DNA from: UBA11740 sp049273695 | GTDB taxonomy: Bacteria; Acidobacteriota; Blastocatellia; Pyrinomonadales; Pyrinomonadaceae | Length of the DNA: 64,000 nt | NCBI GenBank assembly: GCA_049273695.1 | Contig: JBASRE010000016.1 | Location: forward strand, 13,820 to 77,819 | Reading direction: 5' to 3' | Shown: piece by piece, positions 1 through 9,096 of the stretch | Numbering within the stretch: the first letter of the stretch is position 1 | Layout: each line of letters starts with the position of its first letter | Notes under the pieces: model-generated | What the model was told of the DNA's origin: nothing | What the model saw: the letters and a program-made list of their open reading frames with translations, nothing else | Databases searched by the model: none | Made by a program: the position numbers and the translations under genes

Positions 1-40
1 GGAGTGCGGCAATAGGCTCCTCCGTGCCTCTCTTGCACAG

Positions 41-76
41 GCGGCGACGCGACTGACAGCGTCGCCGCTTTTCTTT
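41..76 (+). terminator. Rho-independent terminator of an upstream gene
   Basis: A perfect 10-bp stem (GCGGCGACGC at 41-50 with GCGTCGCCGC at 59-68, 8-nt loop) is followed by TTTTCTTT. It would end a plus-strand gene lying to the left of the window. Confidence 0.85.
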
Positions 77-106
77 CCGGGACCGCTTACTACACGGGTG
101 ATTGCG

Positions 107-135
107 TTGACACGGCGAACGCGCTTTGTTAGCGT
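107..135 (+). promoter_or_regulatory. Possible sigma-70 promoter for the lipoprotein gene
   Basis: A TTGACA box at 107-112 is followed after 17 nt by TAGCGT, which matches only 3 of 6 positions of a -10 box. It lies 25 nt before the start at 160. Only the -35 box is convincing. Confidence 0.3.
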
Positions 136-159
136 GACTCCGCCGTTATTCACCAGGCC

Positions 160-1224
160 ATGCCGGCGTTTTCAATGAAGGCGCCGGCCTTCATTATGCC
201 GACCAAAATCGCGCGATTTAAGGCCAGCAGCGCCACACTTACCGTTTTGCTCGTGCTGTGTCTGGCGACTCAGTCCGCCTGCAACCTGTTCGGGAGGTTC
301 GCGAAGAAATCAGTCGAAGTTGAGAAACTTCTAACACCACTGGCTGATGCCGACACACCGCAGCTCATCGCCATGGTTAACAGCCTGGTCGCAGTCCGCT
401 CGATTCGCGCGAAAGTTGACATTCAATTCGAGGACACGTCATTCGCTACAGCGGGTATCGCTGAGAAATATCGCACGGCCGACGGACAGATCATTGTGCA
501 GCGTCCCGGCAGGGTTTACCTGATTGTTCAGGCGCCGTTCGTCGCTTCGGACATCGCGCAGATGACTTCGGACGGCGAGCGCTTCCGAATCGCGATTTTT
601 CAGGGAGACGCGAAATACAAGAAATTCTTCCGCGGTACGAACGCCGCCGTTTACTCGAAACTGAACGGCAACAGCGACCCGTCTGTGAAGGTCAAACCAA
701 ACCAGGAAGCGCAGACCGTCAAGGCGCTGTCGAACTTGCGGCCGCAGCATCTGACTGACGCGGTCCTGATTCGACCCATCGACACGCAAGCCGCGGGACT
801 GTTTTACGCGCGCAGTGAGTTCTTTCAATCAGAGAAGGATCCGGCCGGCAAGAAGGGTGTAGTGCGCGGCTACTATTTCCTGGACGAGCTGCAAACTTTA
901 GGGGATGGCTCGGCGCGGCTGCTCCGAAGATTCTGGTTTAATCGCGTCGGCGCCGTGAATTTTTCGCGTCTGCAAACCTTTGACGACCGCGGGGCGCTAA
1001 CCACCGACGTCACCTATTCAAACTTCAAACTCGTCGGCGAGCAGGGCGTCACCCTGCCGACCAAAATCAGCTTGACTCGACCGCAGGATCATTACCAGCT
1101 CAGTCTTATCTACCAATCTCCTGAATCTGTTGTGCTGGATCGCGAATACCCGCTGGACGTGTTCGTGCTGGAAAACCAGAAGAGCCTGCCGGAAGTCGAC
1201 CTTGACGCGCCCAGGAAGCCTTAA
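160..1224 (+). CDS. LolA-fold (DUF4292-like) lipoprotein
   Basis: A 354-residue exported protein. A hydrophobic segment ends in a lipobox-like ATQSAC with the candidate lipidated Cys near residue 41, followed by a basic stretch. The rest reads as a beta-rich domain resembling DUF4292/LolA-type outer-membrane lipoprotein handling proteins: repeated phrases on screening, Tyr/Phe-rich strands and a closing strand ending in Pro. It lies 550 bp upstream of an FtsX permease and LolD-type ATPase, and a second LolA-like protein follows them, so a role in lipoprotein or envelope trafficking is inferred. Start is uncertain: Met codons at 160, 175 and 199 are all in frame before the signal segment and none has a good ribosome-binding site. 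Confidence 0.65.
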   Translation: MPAFSMKAPAFIMPTKIARFKASSATLTVLLVLCLATQSACNLFGRFAKKSVEVEKLLTPLADADTPQLIAMVNSLVAVRSIRAKVDIQFEDTSFATAGIAEKYRTADGQIIVQRPGRVYLIVQAPFVASDIAQMTSDGERFRIAIFQGDAKYKKFFRGTNAAVYSKLNGNSDPSVKVKPNQEAQTVKALSNLRPQHLTDAVLIRPIDTQAAGLFYARSEFFQSEKDPAGKKGVVRGYYFLDELQTLGDGSARLLRRFWFNRVGAVNFSRLQTFDDRGALTTDVTYSNFKLVGEQGVTLPTKISLTRPQDHYQLSLIYQSPESVVLDREYPLDVFVLENQKSLPEVDLDAPRKP

Positions 1225-1277
1225 ATCAGGCGCAAATCCCTTAGTTCAATCCAGTAGCCGAGGAATGGTAGTTTCCT

Positions 1278-1361
1278 ACTTTGCGGGTCTTTGCGCCTTA
1301 GCGCCTTTGCGTGAACCCGCCGGCTTCGGAAAAGCTATTTCACGCCAAGACGCAAAGTCGC
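1278..1361. repeat. Dispersed inverted repeat (CGCAAAGACGC family)
   Basis: Intergenic inverted repeat whose arms read CTTTGCGTGAA and TTCACGCCAAGACGCAAAG. The same arms recur at 25633-25715, so this is one member of a dispersed non-coding repeat family. It lies between two convergent genes and could serve as a hairpin. Confidence 0.6.
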
Positions 1362-1384
1362 ACCGTAAAATCGGAAGCCCCAAC

Positions 1385-1570
1385 TTAATGAGCTTCGCCA
1401 ATTTTTTCGAAGTTACTTGAATAACAATGAGGGCAACGATAGTTACTCAAAGCGCAGTGATCACAGTAGTGTTTCCCGCAATCGTGACACTGATAGATGT
1501 TGCGAAATGTCATGAACGTTGATTCTGCGCCACAGTTTGGGCAGTCGCTAAACTGTTGGTAGTCTGACAT
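1385..1570 (-). CDS. Small zinc-ribbon protein
   Basis: A 61-residue protein made almost wholly of four CxxC knuckles (Cys10/13, 28/31, 36/39, 46/49), enough to bind two zinc ions. GGAGG lies 7 nt before the ATG, so the start is secure. Small double zinc ribbons of this type act as nucleic-acid or protein adaptors; no specific role can be read. It is convergent with the lipoprotein gene and divergent from the permease gene. Confidence 0.7.
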   Translation of the reverse strand: MSDYQQFSDCPNCGAESTFMTFRNIYQCHDCGKHYCDHCALSNYRCPHCYSSNFEKIGEAH

Positions 1571-1777
1571 GAGGGAACCTCCGGAGCTGAGAAATTCAAG
1601 TTGAGGCTGTATATCACAACAGTTGGAAACATGAAATATCCCGCGAAACTAACCCGTGCGGGAAGAAATCGAGCGCGATAGTTCTTCGTTACGGCTTTGA
1701 AGACGTACCACTACGCGGGGAACGACTCGTTAGGCGAACGCCTGCGCTTGGGTTAATATTTTGCGTTTGTACACGGC

Positions 1778-2878
1778 ATGAAAGTCTTCGACAGTCTGGT
1801 CACCTCGAACATTCGGCAGCGGCCCCTGCGTTCCGCGATTAGCATCATCGGCGTGGCGTTGGGCGTGGCGCTGGTGATGTTGTTTACCGGACTGACGCGC
1901 GGCATGTCGAACGACTTGCAGCGACGCTCGAGCAACGTTCGGGGCGAGATCATCTTTACGCGCAAGGGGTCGATGCACGTGACCGCGTCAAGCACAAACT
2001 TGAGCACGAAATACGTTGAGCGGCTTCTGCAAATTGAAGGCGTTGAGGCGGCGACGCCGGTAATTCGACACATTTATCCGAGCGGCACTCTCGGGTTCGA
2101 TCAGATTGAGGGCGTTGACTGGAATGAATTCGCGCGGATGAATGATCTGCGGATAATTGACGGTCGCGCGCCGCAGGGCAATTACGAAGTGGTGATCGAT
2201 CAGACGAAGGCTTCGCGGAACCATCCCGTGGGAAGCAGTCTGAAAATTTTTGGTGACAAGCTGTACACGGTGGTGGGCATTTACACGCCGGAGTCGGGTG
2301 CGCGCCAAAAACTCGCGCTTGCGTCACTTCAGGAAACGCTCGAGGCCCCGGAAAAGTGCACCTACATTCTGATCAAGACGAAACAGACGGCCGATCCCGT
2401 CGCGGTTGCGCGAAGAATCGATCAGGACCTACCGGGTAACAACGTCCAATTCACGAAGGACGTGTTTGCCAGTGTCGAGAGTTCAATACCGAGCTTGGGG
2501 GTCTTTCTCCGGATTCTCGTCGCGCTGGCCGCAGTCGTTAGTGCGCTGGTCGTAATGCTGGCGATGCACACCACGATCACTGAACGCACTCGTGAGATTG
2601 GCATCTTGAAAGCCATGGGCGCTTCGCGCGCTTACATCGTCGGCGAGATCGAAAGGGAAGCTCTTCTGATTAGCGCACTGGGACTGGTTCTCGGTTTTGG
2701 CATCGCTTTGGGCGCGGGATTCCTTATTCACAAATCGACTGGCCTGCTTTTTGAATACGGATGGACCTGGGCGTTGGTCGCCGCGGCGATTGGATTGGTA
2801 GGGGGCGCGCTCGGAGCGCTTTATCCGGCGATGCGCGCGGCGAATCTTGATCCGGTGCAGGCGTTGGCATACGAATAG
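1778..2878 (+). CDS. MacB/LolC-like ABC transporter permease (FtsX domain)
   Basis: A 366-residue inner-membrane protein. It has an N-terminal transmembrane helix after a NIRQRPLRSAIS motif, a periplasmic MacB_PCD-like domain (about 45-240), and three C-terminal helices of the FtsX type. The ERTREIGILKAMGAS segment at about 268-282 is the family's coupling helix to the ATPase. The ATPase gene starts one base after this stop codon. Flanking LolA-fold proteins suggest the pair extracts or moves lipoprotein or lipid substrates, but a MacB-like efflux role is also possible. Confidence 0.85.
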   Translation: MKVFDSLVTSNIRQRPLRSAISIIGVALGVALVMLFTGLTRGMSNDLQRRSSNVRGEIIFTRKGSMHVTASSTNLSTKYVERLLQIEGVEAATPVIRHIYPSGTLGFDQIEGVDWNEFARMNDLRIIDGRAPQGNYEVVIDQTKASRNHPVGSSLKIFGDKLYTVVGIYTPESGARQKLALASLQETLEAPEKCTYILIKTKQTADPVAVARRIDQDLPGNNVQFTKDVFASVESSIPSLGVFLRILVALAAVVSALVVMLAMHTTITERTREIGILKAMGASRAYIVGEIEREALLISALGLVLGFGIALGAGFLIHKSTGLLFEYGWTWALVAAAIGLVGGALGALYPAMRAANLDPVQALAYE

Positions 2879-2879
2879 A

Positions 2880-3581
2880 ATGGCATCCGCGGCAGCAACA
2901 GGAAAGAAAGTGGCAATTCTTAAAGCCGAAAAACTCGAGAAGACTTATCGCATCGGCAAAGTCGACGTGCCGGCATTGCGGGGTGTGTCGCTCGAGGTGC
3001 AGGCCGGAGAGTTCGTCGCCGTGATGGGGCCATCGGGATGCGGTAAGTCAACGATGCTGCACTTGATGGGTGGATTGCTGACTCCGACGAAGGGCCGCAT
3101 CATTATCGATGGCGAAGACCTTACGGCCGCTTCGGATGCAAAACGAACCGACATTCGTCGCCGCAAGATCGGTTTTGTATTTCAGCGATTTAATCTGTTT
3201 CCGACGCTGACCGCTGACGGTAACTTGCGACTGGCGGAGCGGATACACGGCAACGGCGCCGGCGATCCCGAACGACGACGCGAGATTCTGGGAATGCTGC
3301 GGTTGGAAGACAAAATGCATCACAAGCCGTTGGAATTGTCCGGCGGTGAACAGCAACGCGTAGCCCTCGCTCGTGCAGTCATAACTCAGCCCGCGATCGT
3401 TCTGGCGGACGAACCGACCGGGAACCTGGATTCTGAAAACTCAGCCATCGTGCTGAACATGTTTCAGGAACTCAATCGGCGCTTCAACCAAACGATCATC
3501 ATGATCACCCACAATCCTGAAGCCGCCGCGGCTTGCGGCCGAATCATCCAAATGCGCGACGGCCACATCGTCACTGCTTAG
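2880..3581 (+). CDS. LolD/MacB-type ABC transporter ATP-binding protein
   Basis: A 233-residue nucleotide-binding protein with Walker A GPSGCGKST, signature LSGGEQQRVALARA, Walker B IVLADEPTGNLDS and the switch His in MITHN. The LADEPTGNLD form is typical of the LolD/FtsE/MacB family. The ATG at 2880 begins 1 nt after the permease stop, so the pair is translationally coupled. An in-frame upstream ATG at 2847 would overlap the permease by 32 nt and is less likely. Confidence 0.9.
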   Translation: MASAAATGKKVAILKAEKLEKTYRIGKVDVPALRGVSLEVQAGEFVAVMGPSGCGKSTMLHLMGGLLTPTKGRIIIDGEDLTAASDAKRTDIRRRKIGFVFQRFNLFPTLTADGNLRLAERIHGNGAGDPERRREILGMLRLEDKMHHKPLELSGGEQQRVALARAVITQPAIVLADEPTGNLDSENSAIVLNMFQELNRRFNQTIIMITHNPEAAAACGRIIQMRDGHIVTA

Positions 3582-3714
3582 TCTCTCTCCTGGATAAGTT
3601 TTGCTGCAGTTCGGAGTTCGCGTTCACCTGAGTTTTCGCGAATGTTGAAGCGGAACTGCGATTGCACTCGACAACCGCGGCTGGTTCGGATAGATTTCGC
3701 GCAGTTGGTTGGCC

Positions 3715-4032
3715 ATGAGTTTCTTTTCGAATACAGCCAAAAAGATTGTGTTTTGGAACTATCCGCGCACGTCCTGGCAATGGGATGTGTTGTGCGTGTT
3801 AATCCTGGTTTTCATCTTTCTGACACCGAAATCATGGTTTCAGAACAGTGAATTCCGGCGCCAGCGTACGGTGATATTGTCCGCCGAACTTGTTGGCGCA
3901 CAAGCAGATAGGGGCAGTATCGAACGGCGCGCAAGGGAGCTTGCGGGCAAGCCAGAAAGCAACGTTACAGCAGTTCGCGAACGCCGGGACAGCGCAGGAA
4001 AGTTAATTGGATATGAGGTTGACATTCGCTGA
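3715..4032 (+). CDS. Small single-pass membrane protein, unknown function
   Basis: A 105-residue protein with a Trp/Tyr-rich amphipathic start, one transmembrane helix (about residues 25-42, VLCVLILVFIFLT) and a soluble Arg/Glu-rich tail. No family was recognised. It sits between the ABC ATPase and a LolA-like gene on the same strand and may be an accessory of that transporter. A TTG two codons upstream is in frame but the ATG is the likelier start. Confidence 0.55.
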   Translation: MSFFSNTAKKIVFWNYPRTSWQWDVLCVLILVFIFLTPKSWFQNSEFRRQRTVILSAELVGAQADRGSIERRARELAGKPESNVTAVRERRDSAGKLIGYEVDIR

Positions 4033-4148
4033 CCATAATCTATAATTTCGGGGCATCATTAGCCGAGCGAGCGCATCCAAGGGTGGCATGTTCGGCATCT
4101 TAACCCGGGGCCCGTATGGGCCTTAAGTTTTACTGAGGAAAGGTATTC

Positions 4149-4856
4149 ATGAAAAAGTTCGTTCCCCATATTTTATCGATCGCTTTGCTGGTTTCGGCGG
4201 TGGCGTTTCTCCCGGCCGTGCCTGCCCACGGACAAACCGCGGGATTAGTCAGTTCTATCTTCAGCCGGCTCGACAAAAACAAACGCAGCTTGAAGTCCAT
4301 GCGCGCCAACATCCAGATGGAGAAGTACAACTCGCAGTTGCGCGACAAGGATACTTACTCTGGCCTGGTGCTCTACATTCCCGGCGCGGCTGGCAACAGC
4401 AGCGCGTTCGTACGGCTTGAGTGGCAGCGTCCGAAGCACGAGATTCTGGCGGTTGCCAATGGCAACTACACGCTATACCAGCCGCGACTTAACCAGGCTT
4501 ATGTTGGAAAGACTGGAAGAATGAAAACAGAACGTGACAGCGACGTGCTGGCGCTGATGAACATGTCGGCGGCGCAGCTGCGCACGAAGTTCGGCGAATT
4601 CCAGGACGTGCGCGACGAGGTCCTTTGGGGCGGCGTTTGGACACAGCACTTCCGGGCGATCCCAACTGGATCGGCCAGCTACAAATACATCGAAGTGTGG
4701 GTGGACAAGGACGGCATGCCCGTGCAGACCAAAATGGTTGAGAAGAATGACGACTCGACCACTGTCCGTTTGAGCAATGTCGAACGCAACCCGTCGCTGC
4801 CGATGGATCAGTTCAAGCTGAACCTTGGCTCGGGCGTCAAGATTATCAAGGGATAA
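4149..4856 (+). CDS. LolA-like outer-membrane lipoprotein carrier family protein
   Basis: A 235-residue protein with a clear signal peptide (KK start, hydrophobic core, cleavage after AHG near residue 27) and a LolA-fold body: an early helix (SIFSRLDKNKRSLKSMRANI), then beta strands with the ILAVANGNYTLYQPRLNQAY segment, typical of proteins that hold acyl chains in a half-barrel. A ribosome-binding site AGGAAAGG precedes the ATG by 6 nt. Being downstream of a LolD-type ATPase and permease, it may shuttle that transporter's substrate through the periplasm. A hairpin follows the gene. Confidence 0.75.
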   Translation: MKKFVPHILSIALLVSAVAFLPAVPAHGQTAGLVSSIFSRLDKNKRSLKSMRANIQMEKYNSQLRDKDTYSGLVLYIPGAAGNSSAFVRLEWQRPKHEILAVANGNYTLYQPRLNQAYVGKTGRMKTERDSDVLALMNMSAAQLRTKFGEFQDVRDEVLWGGVWTQHFRAIPTGSASYKYIEVWVDKDGMPVQTKMVEKNDDSTTVRLSNVERNPSLPMDQFKLNLGSGVKIIKG

Positions 4857-4878
4857 CTTCGGTTACAGTTTCAGTAAA

Positions 4879-4912
4879 GAAGGGCTTTGGGAAACCGAAG
4901 CCCTTCGCGTTT
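4879..4912 (+). terminator. Hairpin terminator after the LolA-like gene
   Basis: A 9-bp stem (GAAGGGCTT with AAGCCCTTC, 10-nt loop) starts 23 nt after the stop codon and is followed by a short T-containing tail (GCGTTTAT). The weak T-run lowers certainty. Confidence 0.6.
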
Positions 4913-4938
4913 ATAGCGCCAGCTGGTAGTTTGCGCAG

Positions 4939-4959
4939 GCGCAAGTTAACAACTTGCGC
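4939..4959. repeat. Dispersed palindrome (GCGCAAGTT family)
   Basis: A 9-bp perfect inverted repeat, GCGCAAGTT and AACTTGCGC, separated by AAC. The same palindrome occurs twice at 57767-57817, so it belongs to a dispersed intergenic family. Confidence 0.7.
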
Positions 4960-5041
4960 TACCAAAGCGCTCAGCATATTCTTCAGCGACCAGGTTGAAT
5001 ATTGGTCCCCTCGCTACCGCTCGGGGTACTGACACATCGAG

Positions 5042-6064
5042 ATGCGTAAGAGCACATTCCTAAAATTAAAAATTCGCGAAGCAGCCTTCATCAGCAAGGC
5101 ACTGCTCTCGACGAACCACGTCGTGCTGGCGCACATCATTCCGATGCGCCGTTGCAATCTCGCCTGCGGCTACTGCAATGAATACGACCAGACGTCCAAG
5201 CCAGTGCCGCTCGACGTGATGAAGCGGCGACTGGATAAGCTGGCGGAACTCGGCACGTCGGTCATCACCATCTCAGGCGGCGAGCCGATGATGCATCCTC
5301 AACTCGACGACATCATTCGGCACATACGTTCGCATGGAATCATCGCGGGGCTGATTTCGAACGGCTATTACTTCACCCCGGATCGCATTAAGCGTTTGAA
5401 TGCGGCGGGTCTCGAATACTTACAAATCAGCATCGACAACGTCGATCCGGACGAAGTTTCGCGCAAGAGTCTGCGGGTGCTGGACAAGAAACTCCGTTAC
5501 CTTTCAGAGCACGCCGATTTTCACATCAACATCAATTCAGTGATTGGCGGCGGCATCAAGAAGCCCGAGGACGCCTTGACGGTAGCTAAACGAGCGGTGG
5601 AACTCGGCTTCTCAACGACGGTGGGCGTGATTCATGACGAAGACGGAACCTTAAAGCCGCTGACGCAGACAGAGAAGGAAGTCTTTCACGCGGTGAAGAA
5701 GCTCGGCAACAAAGATCACGCGCGGCTAAATTGGTTTCAGGACAGCATCGCCGAAGGCAAGCCTTACGAATGGCGCTGCCGTTCAGGTTCGCGTTATCTG
5801 TACATCTGCGAAGACGGCAAGGTTCACTGGTGCTCGCAACAGCGCGGCTTTCCGGGAATTCCGCTCGACGAGTACACGATGGAAGATTTCAAACGCGAGT
5901 ACAAGACCGAAAAATGGTGCGCGCCAACCTGTACCATTCAGTGTGTGCACCAGGTCGGAATTCTGGACAATTGGCGTGATCCGCAGATGTCTGAAGCTGA
6001 AGTGAGAAGAGAGCAACAGAAGAAAAAAGAAGAGCGGGTGGTGCAGATCCTCCGCCCGCAGTAG
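5042..6064 (+). CDS. Radical SAM protein with C-terminal Cys-rich (SPASM-like) region
   Basis: A 340-residue enzyme. Cys38, Cys42 and Cys45 form the CxxxCxxC site for the S-adenosylmethionine-binding [4Fe-4S] cluster, and SGGEP (about residue 79) is the family's SAM-contact motif. Further cysteines in the C-terminal third (in YLYICEDGKVHWC and WCAPTCTIQC) suggest an auxiliary cluster of the SPASM/twitch kind, which is common in peptide- or lipid-modifying members. No adjacent short substrate peptide is visible between 4857 and 5041. It ends 11 nt before the convergent pyruvate kinase. Substrate unknown. Confidence 0.85.
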   Translation: MRKSTFLKLKIREAAFISKALLSTNHVVLAHIIPMRRCNLACGYCNEYDQTSKPVPLDVMKRRLDKLAELGTSVITISGGEPMMHPQLDDIIRHIRSHGIIAGLISNGYYFTPDRIKRLNAAGLEYLQISIDNVDPDEVSRKSLRVLDKKLRYLSEHADFHININSVIGGGIKKPEDALTVAKRAVELGFSTTVGVIHDEDGTLKPLTQTEKEVFHAVKKLGNKDHARLNWFQDSIAEGKPYEWRCRSGSRYLYICEDGKVHWCSQQRGFPGIPLDEYTMEDFKREYKTEKWCAPTCTIQCVHQVGILDNWRDPQMSEAEVRREQQKKKEERVVQILRPQ

Positions 6065-6075
6065 CCCGGTTACAA

Positions 6076-7554
6076 CTACTTCGGCGGCTTCGTGCGATCC
6101 GAGACCGTTGAAGAGTGAATCGAATCCTCCAACTCACCGCCTATCTGATACAGCGAAACTGAACTCGACAAGCCCAGTCCGGAAAGTCGCCCGGCCATAA
6201 TCACAATTATCTCGCCGCGCTTAACCAGCCCGCCATCGAGTAGGGTTTTTTCGCCGACCTTCAACAATTCCTCGGCGCTTTTCGAAGCCATACAAAGCAT
6301 TGGCTCGACGCCCCAGATTATGTTGAGCTCGTTCATTACATTGCGCGAGGACGTCATAGCGATAATTCGCTGGCGCGGCCGCAGGGCCGACAACCGGCGC
6401 GCCATCAAGCCTGATTCGGTGAACACCAGGATCAAGCGCGTGTTCATCTCGTCGGCGGCGAATGCAGCGGCTTCGCACAGCGCGCGGCTCACCCGTCCCG
6501 TTTGCCGGCCGGCGATCTTGCTCATGATGCTCGGGCGTTCCTGATCGCGGGTCTCGGCGGTTTCGATAATGCGCGCCATCGTGGCGACCGCAGCGACTGG
6601 GTATTGCCCCGTCGCGGTCTCGCCTGAAAGCATCAGGCAATCTGAGCCATCCCACACAGCGTTGGCGACGTCGGTGGCTTCCGCGCGCGTTGGCCGCGGT
6701 TCTTCCACCATTGATTGCAGCATCTGCGTCGCCGTCACGACCAGTTTGCCGGCTTCATTTGCCAATTCGATGATTCGCTTTTGATAGACGGGCACCAGCT
6801 CAACGCTTGTTTCGACGCCCAGGTCGCCGCGCGCGACCATCACGCCATCGGCCGCCTCGAGAATTTCGCGCAGATGATCGATCGCTTCGGCCTTTTCGAT
6901 CTTTGCTACGAGCGGAGCCTCGCTGCCCGTTTCTTTGATCAAGCGCTTCGCGTCCATGCAGTCGGCGGCGGTGCGCACGAATGAAAGCGCGAAGTAGTCC
7001 ACATCCTGAGTCGCAGCCCACCTGACGTCGTCGCGATCCTTTTGCGTCAGTGAAGGTATCGGTAGAGGGACGCCGGGAATGTTGATGCCTTTGCGCTCGC
7101 CCAATTCTCCACCGTTGATGACGCGCGTGATGATGTCGGTATCGGTGATGCTCTCAACGCGCAACTCAATGGCGCCATCATCCAGCAGGATGCGCGCGCC
7201 CGGAGGCACATCGCGCGGCATGCCGTCGTAGTTTGTCGATACCTGGCTGTTATCACCTTCAATATCGCGGGTAGTGATCGTGAACTCTTGATTCGCGAGC
7301 AGCGTTACCGGTTCATGATTCTTGAGCGTCCGGGTGCGAATTTTTGGCCCTGAGAGATCGATGAGAATTGCCAAAGGCCGGTTCGTCTTTGCCGCCGCCG
7401 CGCGCGCCGCGCTAATGTCCGCAGCTTTTTCGGCCTGCGTGCCATGCGACATGTTTATGCGCACGCCGTCCACACCTGCCGCCAGCATGGCTTCAAGTAT
7501 CTCTGGCTCTCGTGTTGAAGGGCCAAGGGTCGCGAGGATTTTTGCTCGTCTCAA
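6076..7554 (-). CDS. pyk: Pyruvate kinase
   Basis: A 492-residue cytosolic enzyme that converts phosphoenolpyruvate and ADP to pyruvate and ATP. The start RRAKILATLGPS with a later DGVRINMSHG segment, IDLSGPKIRTRT, the catalytic loop VAKIEKAEAI, MVARGDLGVE and the TATQMLQSM segment are all hallmark pyruvate kinase motifs. The C-terminal domain is complete, of the usual bacterial length. The gene stands alone, convergent with the radical SAM gene. Confidence 0.97.
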   Translation of the reverse strand: MRRAKILATLGPSTREPEILEAMLAAGVDGVRINMSHGTQAEKAADISAARAAAAKTNRPLAILIDLSGPKIRTRTLKNHEPVTLLANQEFTITTRDIEGDNSQVSTNYDGMPRDVPPGARILLDDGAIELRVESITDTDIITRVINGGELGERKGINIPGVPLPIPSLTQKDRDDVRWAATQDVDYFALSFVRTAADCMDAKRLIKETGSEAPLVAKIEKAEAIDHLREILEAADGVMVARGDLGVETSVELVPVYQKRIIELANEAGKLVVTATQMLQSMVEEPRPTRAEATDVANAVWDGSDCLMLSGETATGQYPVAAVATMARIIETAETRDQERPSIMSKIAGRQTGRVSRALCEAAAFAADEMNTRLILVFTESGLMARRLSALRPRQRIIAMTSSRNVMNELNIIWGVEPMLCMASKSAEELLKVGEKTLLDGGLVKRGEIIVIMAGRLSGLGLSSSVSLYQIGGELEDSIHSSTVSDRTKPPK

Positions 7555-7753
7555 GAAGATTCTGAACCTTTTATGTAGGAATGCTCAGAACTATACCCTT
7601 TTGAAAGGCTTTTCCGGAAATCAGGGCCCGACGGAAAATGTCTATTGCCGCTCGTGTTCGCAACAGTTAATATTGGTTAGCAGTCCGCGCCCCGCCGCTG
7701 CTCCTCAGACAACGTAACCAGATTGCCCCTTCCGACACAGAAAGGTTTAGCCC

Positions 7754-8221
7754 GTGCCAGAATTGATCCGTTCGGCGGTGTCCCGCGCGCGTATGTATTT
7801 CAAGGATCGCCGGCGCTCGCCGCGCCTTAGTGTGCGACTCGCTTTTTCGCTGTCAGTGATCCGGCAAACCAAGCTCAAGCGCATTAATGGAAATGACCGC
7901 GCGCTCAAAGGACATACGCGAGACATCAGCGCGCATGGGTTGGCGTTGCTGCTGCCGCAGATTCAGCTGGATGGTTATCATCTGGCGGCTGAAGATCGAG
8001 AAATGCAGTTGGTGCTGGAGCTCTCCGGCGGCGTCGTTTCGATGGTCGTCGTGCCCAAGCGTTATGAAAAGTTGGAGCGAGCAGAACTCGGCTGTAACTA
8101 TTTGATTGGCGCGCGAATCGTTCGCATCGATGACGAAGATCGAAGTCGTTATCAGGATTTCATGAACCGCGCTCTTGAGCACGGCCGCGAGAATGACAAT
8201 CCGGCGCTAACTGAAAACTAG
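7754..8221 (+). CDS. PilZ-domain protein (cyclic di-GMP receptor)
   Basis: A 155-residue single-domain protein. RRRSPR at about residues 19-24 gives the RxxxR element, and RDISAHGLAL at about 56-65 gives the (D/N)xSxxG element that together bind cyclic di-GMP. No other domain is present, so it probably works as a free receptor. It begins with GTG at 7754; an internal ATG at 7793 is an alternative. A diguanylate cyclase is encoded at 18948-20597 and PilT at 37244-38428, so a motility link is possible but not shown. Its last 15 bases overlap the convergent next gene. Confidence 0.8.
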   Translation: MPELIRSAVSRARMYFKDRRRSPRLSVRLAFSLSVIRQTKLKRINGNDRALKGHTRDISAHGLALLLPQIQLDGYHLAAEDREMQLVLELSGGVVSMVVVPKRYEKLERAELGCNYLIGARIVRIDDEDRSRYQDFMNRALEHGRENDNPALTEN

Positions 8222-8863
8222 CCAACCGAAAGCCTCCGGGACGTGGAAGAATGGCTGGACAGTGCGCGTCGGTTGCCAGGCCAGATAACGCAGTTTCGGA
8301 TCTCTCCCAACGCAACGAAAGAGATTAGCGCGCCGTCGTTCGCCCTTCTCGGGCGCCGGAAGCCGGTTGCTCCACGGAATTCGCATTGCCATCATCACGC
8401 GATCTTGTTCGATTCGTCCGGCAGTCGCCATGCGTGAGCTGAATTGCCAGTCCGACTGCCGCTTTCCCGCCGTCCAATCGAGGCCGATATCCAGCCATTC
8501 TCCGGTCGGGGCTACTTCAAACTCAAAGTATCTTTCGACAACGGCTCCGTCGGGGGCGATGAAGATTTCGCACACGTCTCGATCCCACAAGTACATCGTC
8601 TTTGTTATCGTCTGCGGATGATCGTTGATGACGAGAGGCTCAGCCTGATTGCACACGTAGCGCACGTACAGCGCGTGCTCCGACCAAAGAATTCGCGCTT
8701 CCGCGTGGCGACCAACGGGCGCGGGTTCGCCCGACCAGTAGTGATCGATTTTGACCGGCTCGGTTGTCCGCCATTCAGGCGCGTCCAGATAGTCGACGAT
8801 ATCCACCGGCGTGTAAGACGCAGTGACCAGAGCGTGGGGATCTGCGGATGGGTCAGCTTCCAT
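8207..8863 (-). CDS. Carbohydrate-binding family 9-like (DOMON-fold) protein
   Basis: A 218-residue protein resembling the CBM9-like group, with strands such as ARILWSEHALYVRYVC and the paired phrases VCEIFIAP and YFEFEVAPTGEWLD. No signal peptide is visible, unlike most CBM9 modules of secreted xylanases, so a cytosolic role or a missed start is possible. It overlaps the PilZ gene tail-to-tail by 15 bp. The ligand cannot be read from the sequence. Confidence 0.7.
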   Translation of the reverse strand: MEADPSADPHALVTASYTPVDIVDYLDAPEWRTTEPVKIDHYWSGEPAPVGRHAEARILWSEHALYVRYVCNQAEPLVINDHPQTITKTMYLWDRDVCEIFIAPDGAVVERYFEFEVAPTGEWLDIGLDWTAGKRQSDWQFSSRMATAGRIEQDRVMMAMRIPWSNRLPAPEKGERRRANLFRCVGRDPKLRYLAWQPTRTVQPFFHVPEAFGWLVFS

Positions 8864-9096
8864 CTAGCGGCTGAGTCTAGCGCGGTCAACAGGCAAGACC
8901 AAACTGATTCCTCTCCATGTGCCACAACCCGTTAGCGCGAGATCCGCTCTACGCAAAATCAGTGTTGTGGAAAGGTTGGAAACGGTGATAGAGTCCCGCC
9001 GCGCGATGCTGTGTTATTAGCAACTTTCGCTTTACCTTCTCAATTAGCGAGTTTAACCTCAAGAGTTGTGGCCGTCTCGTTTCCCGGAGGACACTC

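Noticed and set aside
8444..8935. 163-codon plus-strand frame
   Set aside because: Antisense shadow of the CBM9-like gene, with Arg-rich composition and no family.
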